Positions 7,872 through 16,946 of a stretch of 46,140 nt of DNA are shown piece by piece (the first letter of the stretch is position 1; every line of letters starts with the position of its first letter). Source of the stretch: Candidatus Delongbacteria bacterium. Lineage in GTDB: Bacteria; JAGOEH01. Below the pieces are notes generated by a model. It made no database searches. It was given only the letters and a program-made list of their open reading frames with translations, and had not been told where the DNA came from. Where the stretch lies: NCBI GenBank assembly GCA_017997825.1, contig JAGOEH010000006.1, forward strand, positions 1-46,140. The letters are read 5' to 3'. Position numbers and translations under genes: made by a program.

Positions 7872-9671
7872 ATGAAAAAAAGTTTTTACACCCGATTGGC
7901 ATTAGTCTTGATACTTTTAGTCGCATCCATTTACTATCTATACCCGACATTCCGGCTGATGACGATGAAAGAAACGGATAAACAGGGGCTTAGCCTGCAA
8001 TCCCGGGAAAAGCTGGAAAACAGCGCCATCAACCTGGGGCTTGATTTGAAAGGCGGAATGTACCTGGTGATGGAAGTCGATATGGAAAAGTTGAATGAAG
8101 AGGAGCGGAAGGATGCATTGGACCGTGCCTTGGAAATCATTCGTAACCGTATTGACCAGTTTGGAGTCGCGGAGCCTCTGATTCAGAAACAGGGCGACAA
8201 GCGGATCATCGTTCAGTTGCCGGGACTTCAGGATCCGAAGCGGGCCAAAAACCTGATCGGACAGACGGCATTACTGGAATTCAAGCTGGTACGGGAAGGT
8301 CAGGATGCGGCCGAGGTATTGACCCGAATTGACCAGGTAACCGCTCAGAATAATCTGCTGGAAAAGTACAACATCCTTGATCTGCGGGATAAAACCGGTG
8401 ATACGACCCAGACGGATGACTCATCATCCAACGTCAGTGTCCTGGAACAGTTAGCGGCATCCAAAAGCGATAGCGCTGGAGCCGGTGATACGACCCTGAA
8501 AGGGGAAACCGGCGATACGGCCCAGGCGGCAACCGATACCACACTGGCCAAGGACAGCAGCGATCTGCTCAACAATCTCTCCCAGACCAAGACGGAAGGG
8601 CGGAATCCGGTTTTATCCCGGATCATCAGCCGTCCCAGTGAACATTTTACCAATTTCTTCGTCAACCAGGAGAATTTCAGCATTATCGATTCCCTGCTGA
8701 AAACCCCGGAAGTACAAGCCGCCATTCCGATCGATATGGAAGTGTTATGGTCATCGGAAAGCGAGATCATGGGCAACAATGAGAGTGTCCGTCAGTTATT
8801 TGTGGTGACCAAAAGTGCCGAAATGACGGGATCCTCGGTGGCGGACGCCAAGCCGACCATCGGCCAGGGCTATGATCCGTCCATTTCCAATCGTCCGATT
8901 GTGGAATTCAAGGTCAGGGATGAAGCCGTCAAGCTGTTTGCCCGGATTACCGGCTCCAATCTGAACAGGCGTTTAGGCATCGTACTGGACCACAAAGTAG
9001 TCAGTGCTCCTGAGCTGATTGTCAAGATCCGAGACGGGCAGTCGATCATTACCGGCAGCAAGGATATCAATGAAGCCAAGGATTTGGCCATCGTGCTGCG
9101 CAGCGGCGCCTTGCCGGCTCCGGTCAACGTCATCGAAGAACGGACCGTCGGCCCGAGCATGGGTTCCGATTCGATCAACGCCGGAAAAAAATCGGCCATG
9201 ATCGGATTTATCCTGGTCGCGCTCTTTATGATTTTTTATTACAAATTATCCGGCCTGATTGCCGATTTCGTCCTGTTCCTGGCCATGTTCTTCATTATGG
9301 CGGCCATGGCTTACCTGCATGCGACCCTGACTCTGCCGGGCATCGCCGGACTGGTGCTAACCATGGGAATGGCGGTGGATGCCAACGTGCTGATCTTTGA
9401 ACGCATCCGCGAAGAGCTCAATTCCGGCAAGACCTCAATCGCTTCGGTCGAAAACGGATTCGGCCGAGCCTTCTGGACGATCTTCGATTCCAATATCACC
9501 ACCCTGTTGACCGGTATAGTGTTATATACTTACGGCACCGGCCCCATCAAAGGGTTCGCCGTAACCCTGTCGCTGGGGATTGTCTTCTCCATGTTTGCCG
9601 CACTGGTCATCTGCAAACTGATCTTCGAAGCCATCGTCTACCGAGCCAAACCCAAAACCTTAAGCATCTAA
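7872..9671 (+). CDS. secD: Protein translocase subunit SecD
   Basis: A 599-residue SecD. With SecF it uses the proton gradient to pull exported proteins through SecYEG on the periplasmic side. The first membrane helix is near residues 8-27, followed by the conserved LGLDLKGGMYLVMEVD motif, a large periplasmic P1 region and five more helices. The block GLVLTMGMAVDANVLIFERIREE in the membrane domain is characteristic and carries the functionally important Asp. An insertion of roughly 75 residues (about 167-242) rich in Ser, Thr, Asp and Gly interrupts P1 and is not part of ordinary SecD. The ribosome site is GGAGG. secF follows after 27 nt. Confidence 0.97.
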   Translation: MKKSFYTRLALVLILLVASIYYLYPTFRLMTMKETDKQGLSLQSREKLENSAINLGLDLKGGMYLVMEVDMEKLNEEERKDALDRALEIIRNRIDQFGVAEPLIQKQGDKRIIVQLPGLQDPKRAKNLIGQTALLEFKLVREGQDAAEVLTRIDQVTAQNNLLEKYNILDLRDKTGDTTQTDDSSSNVSVLEQLAASKSDSAGAGDTTLKGETGDTAQAATDTTLAKDSSDLLNNLSQTKTEGRNPVLSRIISRPSEHFTNFFVNQENFSIIDSLLKTPEVQAAIPIDMEVLWSSESEIMGNNESVRQLFVVTKSAEMTGSSVADAKPTIGQGYDPSISNRPIVEFKVRDEAVKLFARITGSNLNRRLGIVLDHKVVSAPELIVKIRDGQSIITGSKDINEAKDLAIVLRSGALPAPVNVIEERTVGPSMGSDSINAGKKSAMIGFILVALFMIFYYKLSGLIADFVLFLAMFFIMAAMAYLHATLTLPGIAGLVLTMGMAVDANVLIFERIREELNSGKTSIASVENGFGRAFWTIFDSNITTLLTGIVLYTYGTGPIKGFAVTLSLGIVFSMFAALVICKLIFEAIVYRAKPKTLSI

Positions 9672-9698
9672 GCCCTTAATATAGAGAAGGAGGATACC

Positions 9699-10646
9699 AT
9701 GCAGCTTCATTTTTTCAAAGATGCCAATTATGAATTCATCCGTAACTATAAATACGCCTTGATGATGTCCGCCGGACTGATCCTGATCGGGATCGTGATG
9801 TTCATTGCGCATGGCGGTTTTAAAATGTCGATCGATTTTGCCGGCGGAACCATTGTCCAGGTCAAATTTAACCAGCCCATCGACCTGAAAACCCTGCGTT
9901 CCGATATCGGAATCCTGAATCTTTCCTCGTTGGAAATCTCCAAATTCGGAGAAGAGGATGAAGTCCTGATCCGTTTCTTCAAGGGGGAGCAGCAGCAAAC
10001 CGGAACCGAAAAGATACTGAGTGACTTTTTTGCCGCCCAGTATCCCTCCAACCCGGCCGAAATCCGCCGGGTGGAAGAGGTCGGCCCCAAGATCGGGGAA
10101 GAATTAAAAGTCCAGGCGTTTTATGCCATTCTGTTTTCCTTGATCGGGATCCTGATTTACGTCACCTTCCGTTTCGAGTTCAAATTTGCCGTAGCCGCCA
10201 TCATCGCCCTTTTTCATGATGTTTTTTGCACCCTGTCCATTTTCGCTCTTTTCGACAAGGAGATTTCGATTCCGGTTATCGCCGCTCTGTTGACCATCGT
10301 GGGGTATTCGATCAATGATACCATCGTGATCTTTGACCGAATCCGTGAAAATATGCGTGTCATCAGGAAGCAGAGCTATGATCGTATTTTCAATATCAGT
10401 ATCAACCAGACTCTGAGCCGTACCATCATCACCTCCGGCACCACGTTGCTGGCCTGCCTGTCGCTGGTTATCTGGGGCAGCGAGGTCACCTTCGATTTCT
10501 CGTTTGCTCTGTTGTTCGGTGTTATGGTCGGTACCTATTCTTCAGTTTTTGTAGCGACACCGATCGTAGTGATGTGGCACGATTATTCGGAAAAACGGGA
10601 GCATCAACAGAAAACGGCCATAGCCGGAGCAGCCGCACGCAAATAA
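9699..10646 (+). CDS. secF: Protein translocase subunit SecF
   Basis: A 315-residue SecF, partner of SecD in the inner membrane. Seen: first membrane helix about 20-38, the motif MSIDFAGGTIVQVKF, the small periplasmic domain with EEVGPKIGEELK, then five helices including TIVGYSINDTIVIFDRIREN, the SecF counterpart of the SecD channel motif. Length is normal. AGGAGG precedes the ATG. The gene ends 30 nt before a strong terminator, closing the secDF unit. Confidence 0.97.
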   Translation: MQLHFFKDANYEFIRNYKYALMMSAGLILIGIVMFIAHGGFKMSIDFAGGTIVQVKFNQPIDLKTLRSDIGILNLSSLEISKFGEEDEVLIRFFKGEQQQTGTEKILSDFFAAQYPSNPAEIRRVEEVGPKIGEELKVQAFYAILFSLIGILIYVTFRFEFKFAVAAIIALFHDVFCTLSIFALFDKEISIPVIAALLTIVGYSINDTIVIFDRIRENMRVIRKQSYDRIFNISINQTLSRTIITSGTTLLACLSLVIWGSEVTFDFSFALLFGVMVGTYSSVFVATPIVVMWHDYSEKREHQQKTAIAGAAARK

Positions 10647-10676
10647 TTCCTGTAAATAATTATTTACACTACCCAA

Positions 10677-10709
10677 AAGGGATTCCCATTCCGGGAATCC
10701 CTTTTTTTT
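10677..10709 (+). terminator. Rho-independent terminator after secF
   Basis: An 11-bp perfect stem (AAGGGATTCCC at 10677-10687 with 10693-10703), a 5-nt loop and a run of eight T after the stem. Confidence 0.92.
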
Positions 10710-10775
10710 GATATACACCCGGCAGGGATCATTTACTCAGACCTCGATCCCTACCAAAAGCTGACGATTTTCCCC

Positions 10776-10804
10776 TTGACATTTACCGCTTTTTTTTATA
10801 GTTT
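10776..10804 (+). promoter_or_regulatory. Promoter of the gatC-kdsB-pyrG unit
   Basis: TTGACA (10776-10781), a 17-nt spacer ending in a T tract and TAGTTT (10799-10804). The predicted leader before gatC is about 130 nt. Near its 3' end ACCGGGA-TG-TCCCGTT can fold just upstream of the ribosome site GGAAGGAG; whether this regulates anything is not known. Confidence 0.6.
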
Positions 10805-10940
10805 TCAGACTGAACGGATCAGCAGACAAACCGAGAATGTTCCAGTCATCATCATTGATCGATTTGATGATCTTATAATGAATTGAAGACTTGATTATTG
10901 GATATCGACCGGGATGTCCCGTTCGGGAAGGAGATGAAGA

Positions 10941-11240
10941 ATGCCGGTAACAGAAAAGGATGTGGACTATATTGCCAAGCTGGCTCATTTATCGATCAAA
11001 CCGGAGGAGAAAGCGCGATTTGTGGAACAGATGTCTCAGATTATCGATTATTTTGAGCAGCTGAACCGATTGGATACCAGCCGGGTTTCAGCCGGGGGAA
11101 ACGTTTTGGGACTGACCAACGTCGTTCGTCCGGATCAGATGGTCCCTTCCTTTCCGGTTGAATCAATTCTGGCTAATGCCCCCGAACAGGCTGACCACTT
11201 TTTTTGTGTCCCGACCACCGTGGAAAAGAAAATCAAATGA
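10941..11240 (+). CDS. gatC: Asp/Glu-tRNA amidotransferase subunit C
   Basis: A 99-residue GatC, the small clamp subunit of GatCAB, which amidates Glu-tRNA(Gln) or Asp-tRNA(Asn). Typical features: the opening TEKDVDYIAKLAHLSI, the middle helix QIIDYFEQLNRLDT, and the C-terminal region beginning VVRPDQ and ending FFCVPTTVE. Length is normal. gatA and gatB are not in the window, so the subunits are dispersed. GGAAGGAG precedes the ATG. The stop overlaps the kdsB start by 4 nt (ATGA), implying translational coupling. Confidence 0.92.
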   Translation: MPVTEKDVDYIAKLAHLSIKPEEKARFVEQMSQIIDYFEQLNRLDTSRVSAGGNVLGLTNVVRPDQMVPSFPVESILANAPEQADHFFCVPTTVEKKIK

Positions 11241-11959
11241 CGATCTACGGTGTCATTCCTGCCCGATTTGAAAGCACCCGGTTTCCGGGTAAAATTCTGC
11301 ACCTGATTCACGGCAAGCCATTATTGGAGCATGTGATCGAACGAGTTAAGCAAGCCCGGTCGCTCCACCGGATTATTGTCGCCACCGACCATAAGGATAT
11401 TTTTAATCTGGCGGTCTCACTGCACGTCAGCGCGGTCATGACTCCCTCCACCATTGCCAGTGGAACCGATCGAATCGCATTTATCCTGCCTGACCTCGAA
11501 TCCATGGACGGAGCCGTCAACATTCAGGGCGATGAGCCTCTGATCGAGCCGGATCTCATCGATCAGATTGCTGCGCAACTGAGTTCCTATCCCATTGTGA
11601 CGGCCGTCACCCCTTGTTCCGACGAATCGGCCTTTCGAGATCCCAACGTGGTTAAGGTCGTATCCAATCAAAATGATGAGGCCTTGTATTTCAGCCGATC
11701 CCCCATTCCATTCCACCGGGACCATCCATTTACAGGCTTCTGGAGACATATCGGGATCTACGGTTATACCCGCGACTCTCTGATCCGGTTCACCGGATTA
11801 CCGATCAGCCCGTTGGAACGAGATGAAAAACTGGAGCAACTACGATTTCTGGACAACGGATTTCCCATCCGGCTGATCCGCACTGACTATCAAGGCTGGG
11901 GGATCGATACCCCCGATGATGTCACCCGACTCTCCCACCATTTACTTCCTATAACCTGA
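11237..11959 (+). CDS. kdsB: 3-deoxy-manno-octulosonate cytidylyltransferase (CMP-Kdo synthetase)
   Basis: A 240-residue KdsB. It activates Kdo with CTP to CMP-Kdo for lipid A-core assembly, so the cell should make LPS. Motifs: the nucleotide-binding opening GVIPARFESTRFPGK, IVATDH, the block GTDRIA, and NIQGDEPLIEP. Length matches the family. The ATG at 11237 overlaps the gatC stop; a longer in-frame reading from 11204 would extend well into gatC and is not supported. pyrG, which makes the CTP it uses, follows after 68 nt. Confidence 0.95.
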   Translation: MTIYGVIPARFESTRFPGKILHLIHGKPLLEHVIERVKQARSLHRIIVATDHKDIFNLAVSLHVSAVMTPSTIASGTDRIAFILPDLESMDGAVNIQGDEPLIEPDLIDQIAAQLSSYPIVTAVTPCSDESAFRDPNVVKVVSNQNDEALYFSRSPIPFHRDHPFTGFWRHIGIYGYTRDSLIRFTGLPISPLERDEKLEQLRFLDNGFPIRLIRTDYQGWGIDTPDDVTRLSHHLLPIT

Positions 11960-12027
11960 ACCCGGCCGCCATCCTGGATTCCGGATTCACGCGGTCTTCC
12001 CGGAAAACGTCCATCAAAGAAGGAGAT

Positions 12028-13659
12028 ATGCCGAAGCATTCCATACGCGCCAAACTGATCGTGATCACCGGAGGAGTCATCTCATCCCTGGGAAAAGGAA
12101 TTGTGGCTTCATCGCTGGGTCTTTTACTTAAATCTCGGGGCTTGAACGTTACCATGCTCAAGATGGATCCCTATATCAATGTCGATCCAGGAACCATGTC
12201 ACCGTTCCAGCATGGCGAGGTTTACGTAACCGATGATGGGGCGGAGACGGATTTGGATCTGGGACATTATGAACGCTTTCTCCACCAAAGCATGAACAAG
12301 CTGAACAACATCACCAGCGGACAGGTTTATCATCACGTTATCAGCAAGGAACGCAAGGGTGAATTTCTGGGTGCAACGGTTCAGGTGGTTCCCCATATCA
12401 CCAATGAGATTATTCATGCCATTTCACGTCTCAATGACGATCATGTGGGAGTCAATATCATCATCATCGAAATCGGTGGTACCATCGGCGACATCGAATC
12501 GCTGCCTTTCATCGAGGCCATGCGACAGCTTCGTCTGGAACTGGGACGAGAAAACATGATCTCCATTCATGTATCACTGATCCCCTATATCAAAGCGGCC
12601 GGCGAAATCAAAACCAAACCGACTCAACATAGCGTCAACAAACTACGTGAAATCGGAATTCAACCCGATTTCATCGTCTGCCGAACCGAAAAAAAGCTCA
12701 GTACGGCCATCAAGGAAAAGATCGGCATGTTTTGTAATGTCAGCACCGGCAATGTTATCGAATGCAAGGATGTCAGTTCCATTTACGAGGTACCCCTGGC
12801 CCTGGAAAAAGACAATTTTTCTGAAAAAGTGGTCCATTCACTCCAGATTGCCTGTCAATCACCGGAATTGGATCGATGGCACGGAATGGTGGAACGGATG
12901 ATCAATCCGAAACAAAAGACAGTCAGGATTGCCCTGTGCGGCAAATACGTGCATCTGGTTGATGCTTACAAAAGCATCAACGAGGCCTTTTACCATGCCG
13001 GCGTCGATCAGCATGTCAAAGTGAGTACCCTGTTCATAGATTCCGAAAAAATGACCGATCCCGAAATGATGGAAGAGTTCGGTGAGATCGATGGCATTCT
13101 AATCCCCGGAGGATTCGGAGAACGAGGCATCGAGGGCAAGCTGAACGCCATCACCTATTGCCGGACTCATCAAATCCCTTTCCTGGGCATCTGCTTGGGC
13201 ATGCAGTGCGCTGTAATCGAGTTCGCCAGGAATATCTGCGGTCTGACCGGAGCCAATTCAGTCGAGTTCAATCCCCATACCCCTCATCCGGTCATCCACT
13301 TGATGAATGACCAGCAGGTCGTTACCGAAAAAGGCGGAACCATGAGGTTGGGTGCCTATCGCTGTAAACTAAATCCGCAATCCAAGGCCTATGAAGCATA
13401 TCAGAATGAGGTCATCCAGGAACGGCATCGCCATCGCTATGAGTTCAACAATGAGTATCGCGAGATCCTGGAACAAAGCGGATTAATGATCACCGGAATG
13501 AACGTCAAGCGGAACTTGGTCGAAATCATCGAGTTAAAGGATCACCCCTGGTTCGTCGGCATCCAGTTTCACCCTGAACTGAAAAGCCGGCCGCTGGATC
13601 CCCACCCTCTGTTCTGCCATTTCATCAAACATGCTAAAAAAAGGCAGTCAACCATTTGA
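12028..13659 (+). CDS. pyrG: CTP synthase
   Basis: A 543-residue CTP synthase making CTP from UTP, ATP and glutamine. The N-terminal synthetase domain has GGVISSLGKGIVASSLG and the metal-binding run MDPYINVDPGTMSPFQHGEV. The C-terminal class I glutaminase domain starts near residue 290, with GGFGERG, the nucleophile cysteine in GICLGMQC, and the HPE triad residues in IQFHPE. Length is canonical. The ATG follows AAGGAG. The pairing with kdsB (CTP user) is functionally sensible. The next gene starts 12 nt downstream. Confidence 0.98.
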   Translation: MPKHSIRAKLIVITGGVISSLGKGIVASSLGLLLKSRGLNVTMLKMDPYINVDPGTMSPFQHGEVYVTDDGAETDLDLGHYERFLHQSMNKLNNITSGQVYHHVISKERKGEFLGATVQVVPHITNEIIHAISRLNDDHVGVNIIIIEIGGTIGDIESLPFIEAMRQLRLELGRENMISIHVSLIPYIKAAGEIKTKPTQHSVNKLREIGIQPDFIVCRTEKKLSTAIKEKIGMFCNVSTGNVIECKDVSSIYEVPLALEKDNFSEKVVHSLQIACQSPELDRWHGMVERMINPKQKTVRIALCGKYVHLVDAYKSINEAFYHAGVDQHVKVSTLFIDSEKMTDPEMMEEFGEIDGILIPGGFGERGIEGKLNAITYCRTHQIPFLGICLGMQCAVIEFARNICGLTGANSVEFNPHTPHPVIHLMNDQQVVTEKGGTMRLGAYRCKLNPQSKAYEAYQNEVIQERHRHRYEFNNEYREILEQSGLMITGMNVKRNLVEIIELKDHPWFVGIQFHPELKSRPLDPHPLFCHFIKHAKKRQSTI

Positions 13660-13671
13660 CAAGATTCACCC

Positions 13672-16299
13672 ATGCTGGATAATTTCCAAACTTACCGACA
13701 CCGCAAGAAAAAGTATACTCTCATCATCAGCATTGTATGTACCATTGTCATTTACTTTTTCATGCAGTCTGATTTTTTGCAGAATTTCGAACGCAAAACC
13801 TATGATTACCGATTACGCCTGAGGGGTAATCGGGATATTTCCGATAAGGTCGTGATCGTCTTTGTATGTAATGAAACCATGAGTTTTCTGGGTTATCCCC
13901 TGCCCCGGGATTCTTATGCCACCCTAATCAAATGCCTGAAAGAATTCGGAGCGGCCTCGGTCGGATTTGATATCGTTTTTGACCGCCCCAATTATGATCT
14001 GCAGGATCAATTCCTGGTTGATGAAACCGAACGAGCCGGTTTCGTTTTCAATCCGATCTATTTCTATCTGTCACGGGAAGAATACCAGAATACCAAGCTG
14101 GGGAATGGAGATGAAACCTCCCTGCCGGAAAAAAACCGATTCATCTTCTATGGACAGAAAACGGGATTGTACCAGGCGGTCAATGTATTGATGCCGTTCG
14201 ACAGTCTTCGGAATGCCAGTAAAAGTCTGGGTCATGCCAACGTCAATCCCGATATGGACGGCATAACCCGTAGGCTGCCGCTGCTGATCGAATACAACGG
14301 CTGGATCTATTCATCCCTCTCCTTTGCTATGGCCTGCGACTATTTAGGCGCCAAAACCGACAATATCAGCATCAACTATGGAAGCGACATCGCCATCAAT
14401 ATCCCGGGCGATAAACCCTTTTCGATTCCCATCGATCGGCATGGCGAAATCTATATCAACTACAGCGGAGATCTGAAACGATTCAAGAATTACTCATTTC
14501 TCCAGGTACTTCAGGCCTACAAGGAGTATTACAAAACCAAGAACCCGTCATTTTTGGCCGAAATCGACCTGCGGGATTTTAAGGATAAGGTCGTACTGGT
14601 CGGTTTGACCGCAATAGGCACTCAAGATGTCCATTCCACCCCCTTGGTCAACAAAGATGCCATGATCGGAGTCCACGCCAATGTCCTGGATTCCATTCTA
14701 TCCCGGAATTTCATCCACGATGCTCCGGAATGGATCAACATTCTAATCTCCTTGGCACTGGCCCTGCTGGCCGGATACACCCTTCCCCGCTTTTCATTCC
14801 GGCGCAACATTTTATATATTGCCGGAAGCTTTCTGTCGGTCAGCGCCATCATTATCGCCGCTTTCTTATGGCTGGGAATCGTGCTCGCGTTTTTTCAGCC
14901 GACCCTAAATCTGATCGCCACCGTCCTGATCATCTCGATGTACCTGATCAAGTATGAAGAACTGGAAAAGATTTACCTGGAACGGGAGAAACTGAATATC
15001 ACCCGCAAGTTGTGGGATAAAGAAAGCCAGTTGCATACCATCTACGATCAACTGATGGAAAAGGAAAAAGCCTTACAGCTCTCCAAGGAGGAGATTCAGA
15101 AGACACTTGATGAATCGAGTCAGCTCAAAACCGAGTATGACGGGCAATTGAGATCGTTGGAGGAAGAACGGCAGCGCCTGTTGAGCCGCCAGACCGAGAT
15201 CAGTCAGAACAAGGAATTGCTGGAATCTGAACTGATGGAGTTGACTATTGATAACGGTGAGGGAGAGAAACGAAAAAAGCCCGGTATCACCCGGGAACAA
15301 CTGAAAGGTGATTATGAATTTATCAAAGGCCAGAGCGTCCGTTTGATTGAAGTCTTGGACGTGATTGACAAGGCAGCGCCCACCATGGCCAATATCATGA
15401 TCACCGGTCCGACCGGTTCCGGAAAAGAGCTGATGGCTAAAGCGATACACCATAATTCTCCCCGGGTTAACGGCCCCTTCATTGCGGTTAACTGCGCGGC
15501 TATTCCCAGGGATCTGATCGAGGGAGAGCTGTTCGGATTTGAAAAAGGAGCCTTTACCGGAGCCATGAATCGTCACATCGGCAAATTTGAACAAGCCAAT
15601 AACGGGACCATTTTTTTGGATGAAATCGGAGATATGAGTCTTGACACCCAGTCCAAAGTCCTGCGGGCCATCCAGGAAAAGGTCATCACCCGGATCGGCG
15701 GCAAGGAAGACATCAAGATCGATGCGCGTCTAATCACCGCCACCCATAAAAATCTAAAGGAAGAGATCGAGAAAAAGAATTTCAGAGCTGATCTCTTTTT
15801 CCGGCTGAATGTTATCCCCCTCTATCTGCCGTCACTCAGCGAACGAAAAGAGGATATTCCTCTGCTGCTGGAGTACTTTGTCGATAAATTCAAAACCGAG
15901 ATGAAACTGGAAGGCAAAATCAAGATCAATACCCAAGCCATTCAGGCTTTAATTGCCTATAAATGGCCCGGCAACATCCGGGAGCTGGAAAACGTGATTG
16001 AACGCCTGTTGACGCTCAAGGGGACCGAATCGGAAATCGAACCCGATGATTTGCCGCCGGAAATCACCGGCAAATCACCCCATTTCGAGCTGGCCGATTC
16101 ATTGTATGCCTATCAGACGCTAAAGGAAGCGGTAGACGAATTTGAAAAACGATATATCATCCACAAGCTGAACCAATTCAACTGGAACAAATCCAAAACC
16201 GCTGAAGTCATTCAATTAGGGCGGCGCAATCTCCATAAGAAGATCACCAAGTATAATATTGATGAATCCAAGAGCCGAATCGAAGAGATCGAATTCTGA
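13672..16299 (+). CDS. Membrane-bound CHASE2 sensor fused to a sigma-54 activator (AAA+ and Fis-type HTH)
   Basis: An 875-residue one-protein signalling system. Order: membrane helix at about 16-31; a periplasmic CHASE2-like domain at about 35-345 (features such as GFDIVFD and DKVVLVG near its end); three closely spaced helices at about 353-425; a long coiled coil at about 425-520; an AAA+ sigma-54 interaction domain at about 550-790 with Walker A GPTGSGKE near 579, the GAFTGA loop near 626-631, Walker B IFLDEIGD near 647 and the sensor/arginine region FRADLFFRLNV; then a Fis-type helix-turn-helix (NWNKSKTAEVIQLGRRNLHKK, about 836-860). All sigma-54 contact motifs are intact. It probably senses an envelope signal and activates RpoN-dependent promoters while membrane-tethered. 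No strong ribosome site is seen 12 nt after pyrG. Its stop abuts that of trmB on the other strand. Confidence 0.9.
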   Translation: MLDNFQTYRHRKKKYTLIISIVCTIVIYFFMQSDFLQNFERKTYDYRLRLRGNRDISDKVVIVFVCNETMSFLGYPLPRDSYATLIKCLKEFGAASVGFDIVFDRPNYDLQDQFLVDETERAGFVFNPIYFYLSREEYQNTKLGNGDETSLPEKNRFIFYGQKTGLYQAVNVLMPFDSLRNASKSLGHANVNPDMDGITRRLPLLIEYNGWIYSSLSFAMACDYLGAKTDNISINYGSDIAINIPGDKPFSIPIDRHGEIYINYSGDLKRFKNYSFLQVLQAYKEYYKTKNPSFLAEIDLRDFKDKVVLVGLTAIGTQDVHSTPLVNKDAMIGVHANVLDSILSRNFIHDAPEWINILISLALALLAGYTLPRFSFRRNILYIAGSFLSVSAIIIAAFLWLGIVLAFFQPTLNLIATVLIISMYLIKYEELEKIYLEREKLNITRKLWDKESQLHTIYDQLMEKEKALQLSKEEIQKTLDESSQLKTEYDGQLRSLEEERQRLLSRQTEISQNKELLESELMELTIDNGEGEKRKKPGITREQLKGDYEFIKGQSVRLIEVLDVIDKAAPTMANIMITGPTGSGKELMAKAIHHNSPRVNGPFIAVNCAAIPRDLIEGELFGFEKGAFTGAMNRHIGKFEQANNGTIFLDEIGDMSLDTQSKVLRAIQEKVITRIGGKEDIKIDARLITATHKNLKEEIEKKNFRADLFFRLNVIPLYLPSLSERKEDIPLLLEYFVDKFKTEMKLEGKIKINTQAIQALIAYKWPGNIRELENVIERLLTLKGTESEIEPDDLPPEITGKSPHFELADSLYAYQTLKEAVDEFEKRYIIHKLNQFNWNKSKTAEVIQLGRRNLHKKITKYNIDESKSRIEEIEF

Positions 16300-16920
16300 T
16301 CAGCAGCGTGCGGCTCTAAGATAATAGATGCTCAGGTTCTGCTTTCTCCAGACGCTCTCATACTTGGTCTGGATTCCCCCGTCGTCATCCCGCTCATCTT
16401 GCTGTAAATTGCGGCACACTTCTAAAATCTGGAATTGAGGATGGATATCCCGGATCGATTCCAGGCCGAATTCAAACAAGCCCGGATTATCGGTCTTGAA
16501 GTGAAAAATCCCTCCCGGGACCATGATCCGGTGATAGAAAGCAAGATAGTGAGGATGGATCAGACGGCGTTCACACTTGGAGGGTTTGGGATAGGGATCG
16601 GGAAACTGGATCCAGATCTCATCGGTGGTTTCGGATTGGATATAATCAGATAAGGATTCGACCAGGGCATGAACATAACGGACATTTTTCAGTCCCTTCA
16701 ACTGGGCTTCCCCGCACGCTTTTGAGAGTCGGTCCCTTTTACGGTCGATTCCGATGAAAAGTCGTTCCGGATAGCGCTCCGCCAACTGATTGAGAAACTG
16801 CCCATTTCCGCTGCCCATCTCAAGGGTAAATCCCCCGCTCGGAAATACGAAATCCCGAATTAGGGAGGCAATTCCCTGATAATCTAAAAACCGTTCAATC
16901 CGTTTCTGTTTTCTGCGCAA
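16300..16920 (-). CDS. trmB: tRNA (guanine-N7-)-methyltransferase
   Basis: A 206-residue SAM-dependent methyltransferase that makes m7G46 in tRNA. The SAM-binding motif is LEMGSGNGQFL, and the family hallmark FPDPYPKPSKCERRLIHP, which contains catalytic and tRNA-binding residues, is present. Length is typical for bacterial TrmB. The start is a TTG at 16920, with GGGAG about 11 nt upstream. It is the last gene of the polysaccharide operon, convergent with the CHASE2 gene with zero bases between the two stop codons (TGATCA). Confidence 0.93.
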   Translation of the reverse strand: MRRKQKRIERFLDYQGIASLIRDFVFPSGGFTLEMGSGNGQFLNQLAERYPERLFIGIDRKRDRLSKACGEAQLKGLKNVRYVHALVESLSDYIQSETTDEIWIQFPDPYPKPSKCERRLIHPHYLAFYHRIMVPGGIFHFKTDNPGLFEFGLESIRDIHPQFQILEVCRNLQQDERDDDGGIQTKYESVWRKQNLSIYYLRAARC

Positions 16921-16946
16921 CGTGAATCAAGCTCCCATCTACCGAT

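Noticed and set aside
13656-13684. TTGACA followed about 17 nt later by an ATAATT-like box at the pyrG/CHASE2 junction
   Set aside because: It would place transcription start inside the next gene just after its ATG; it is more likely chance.
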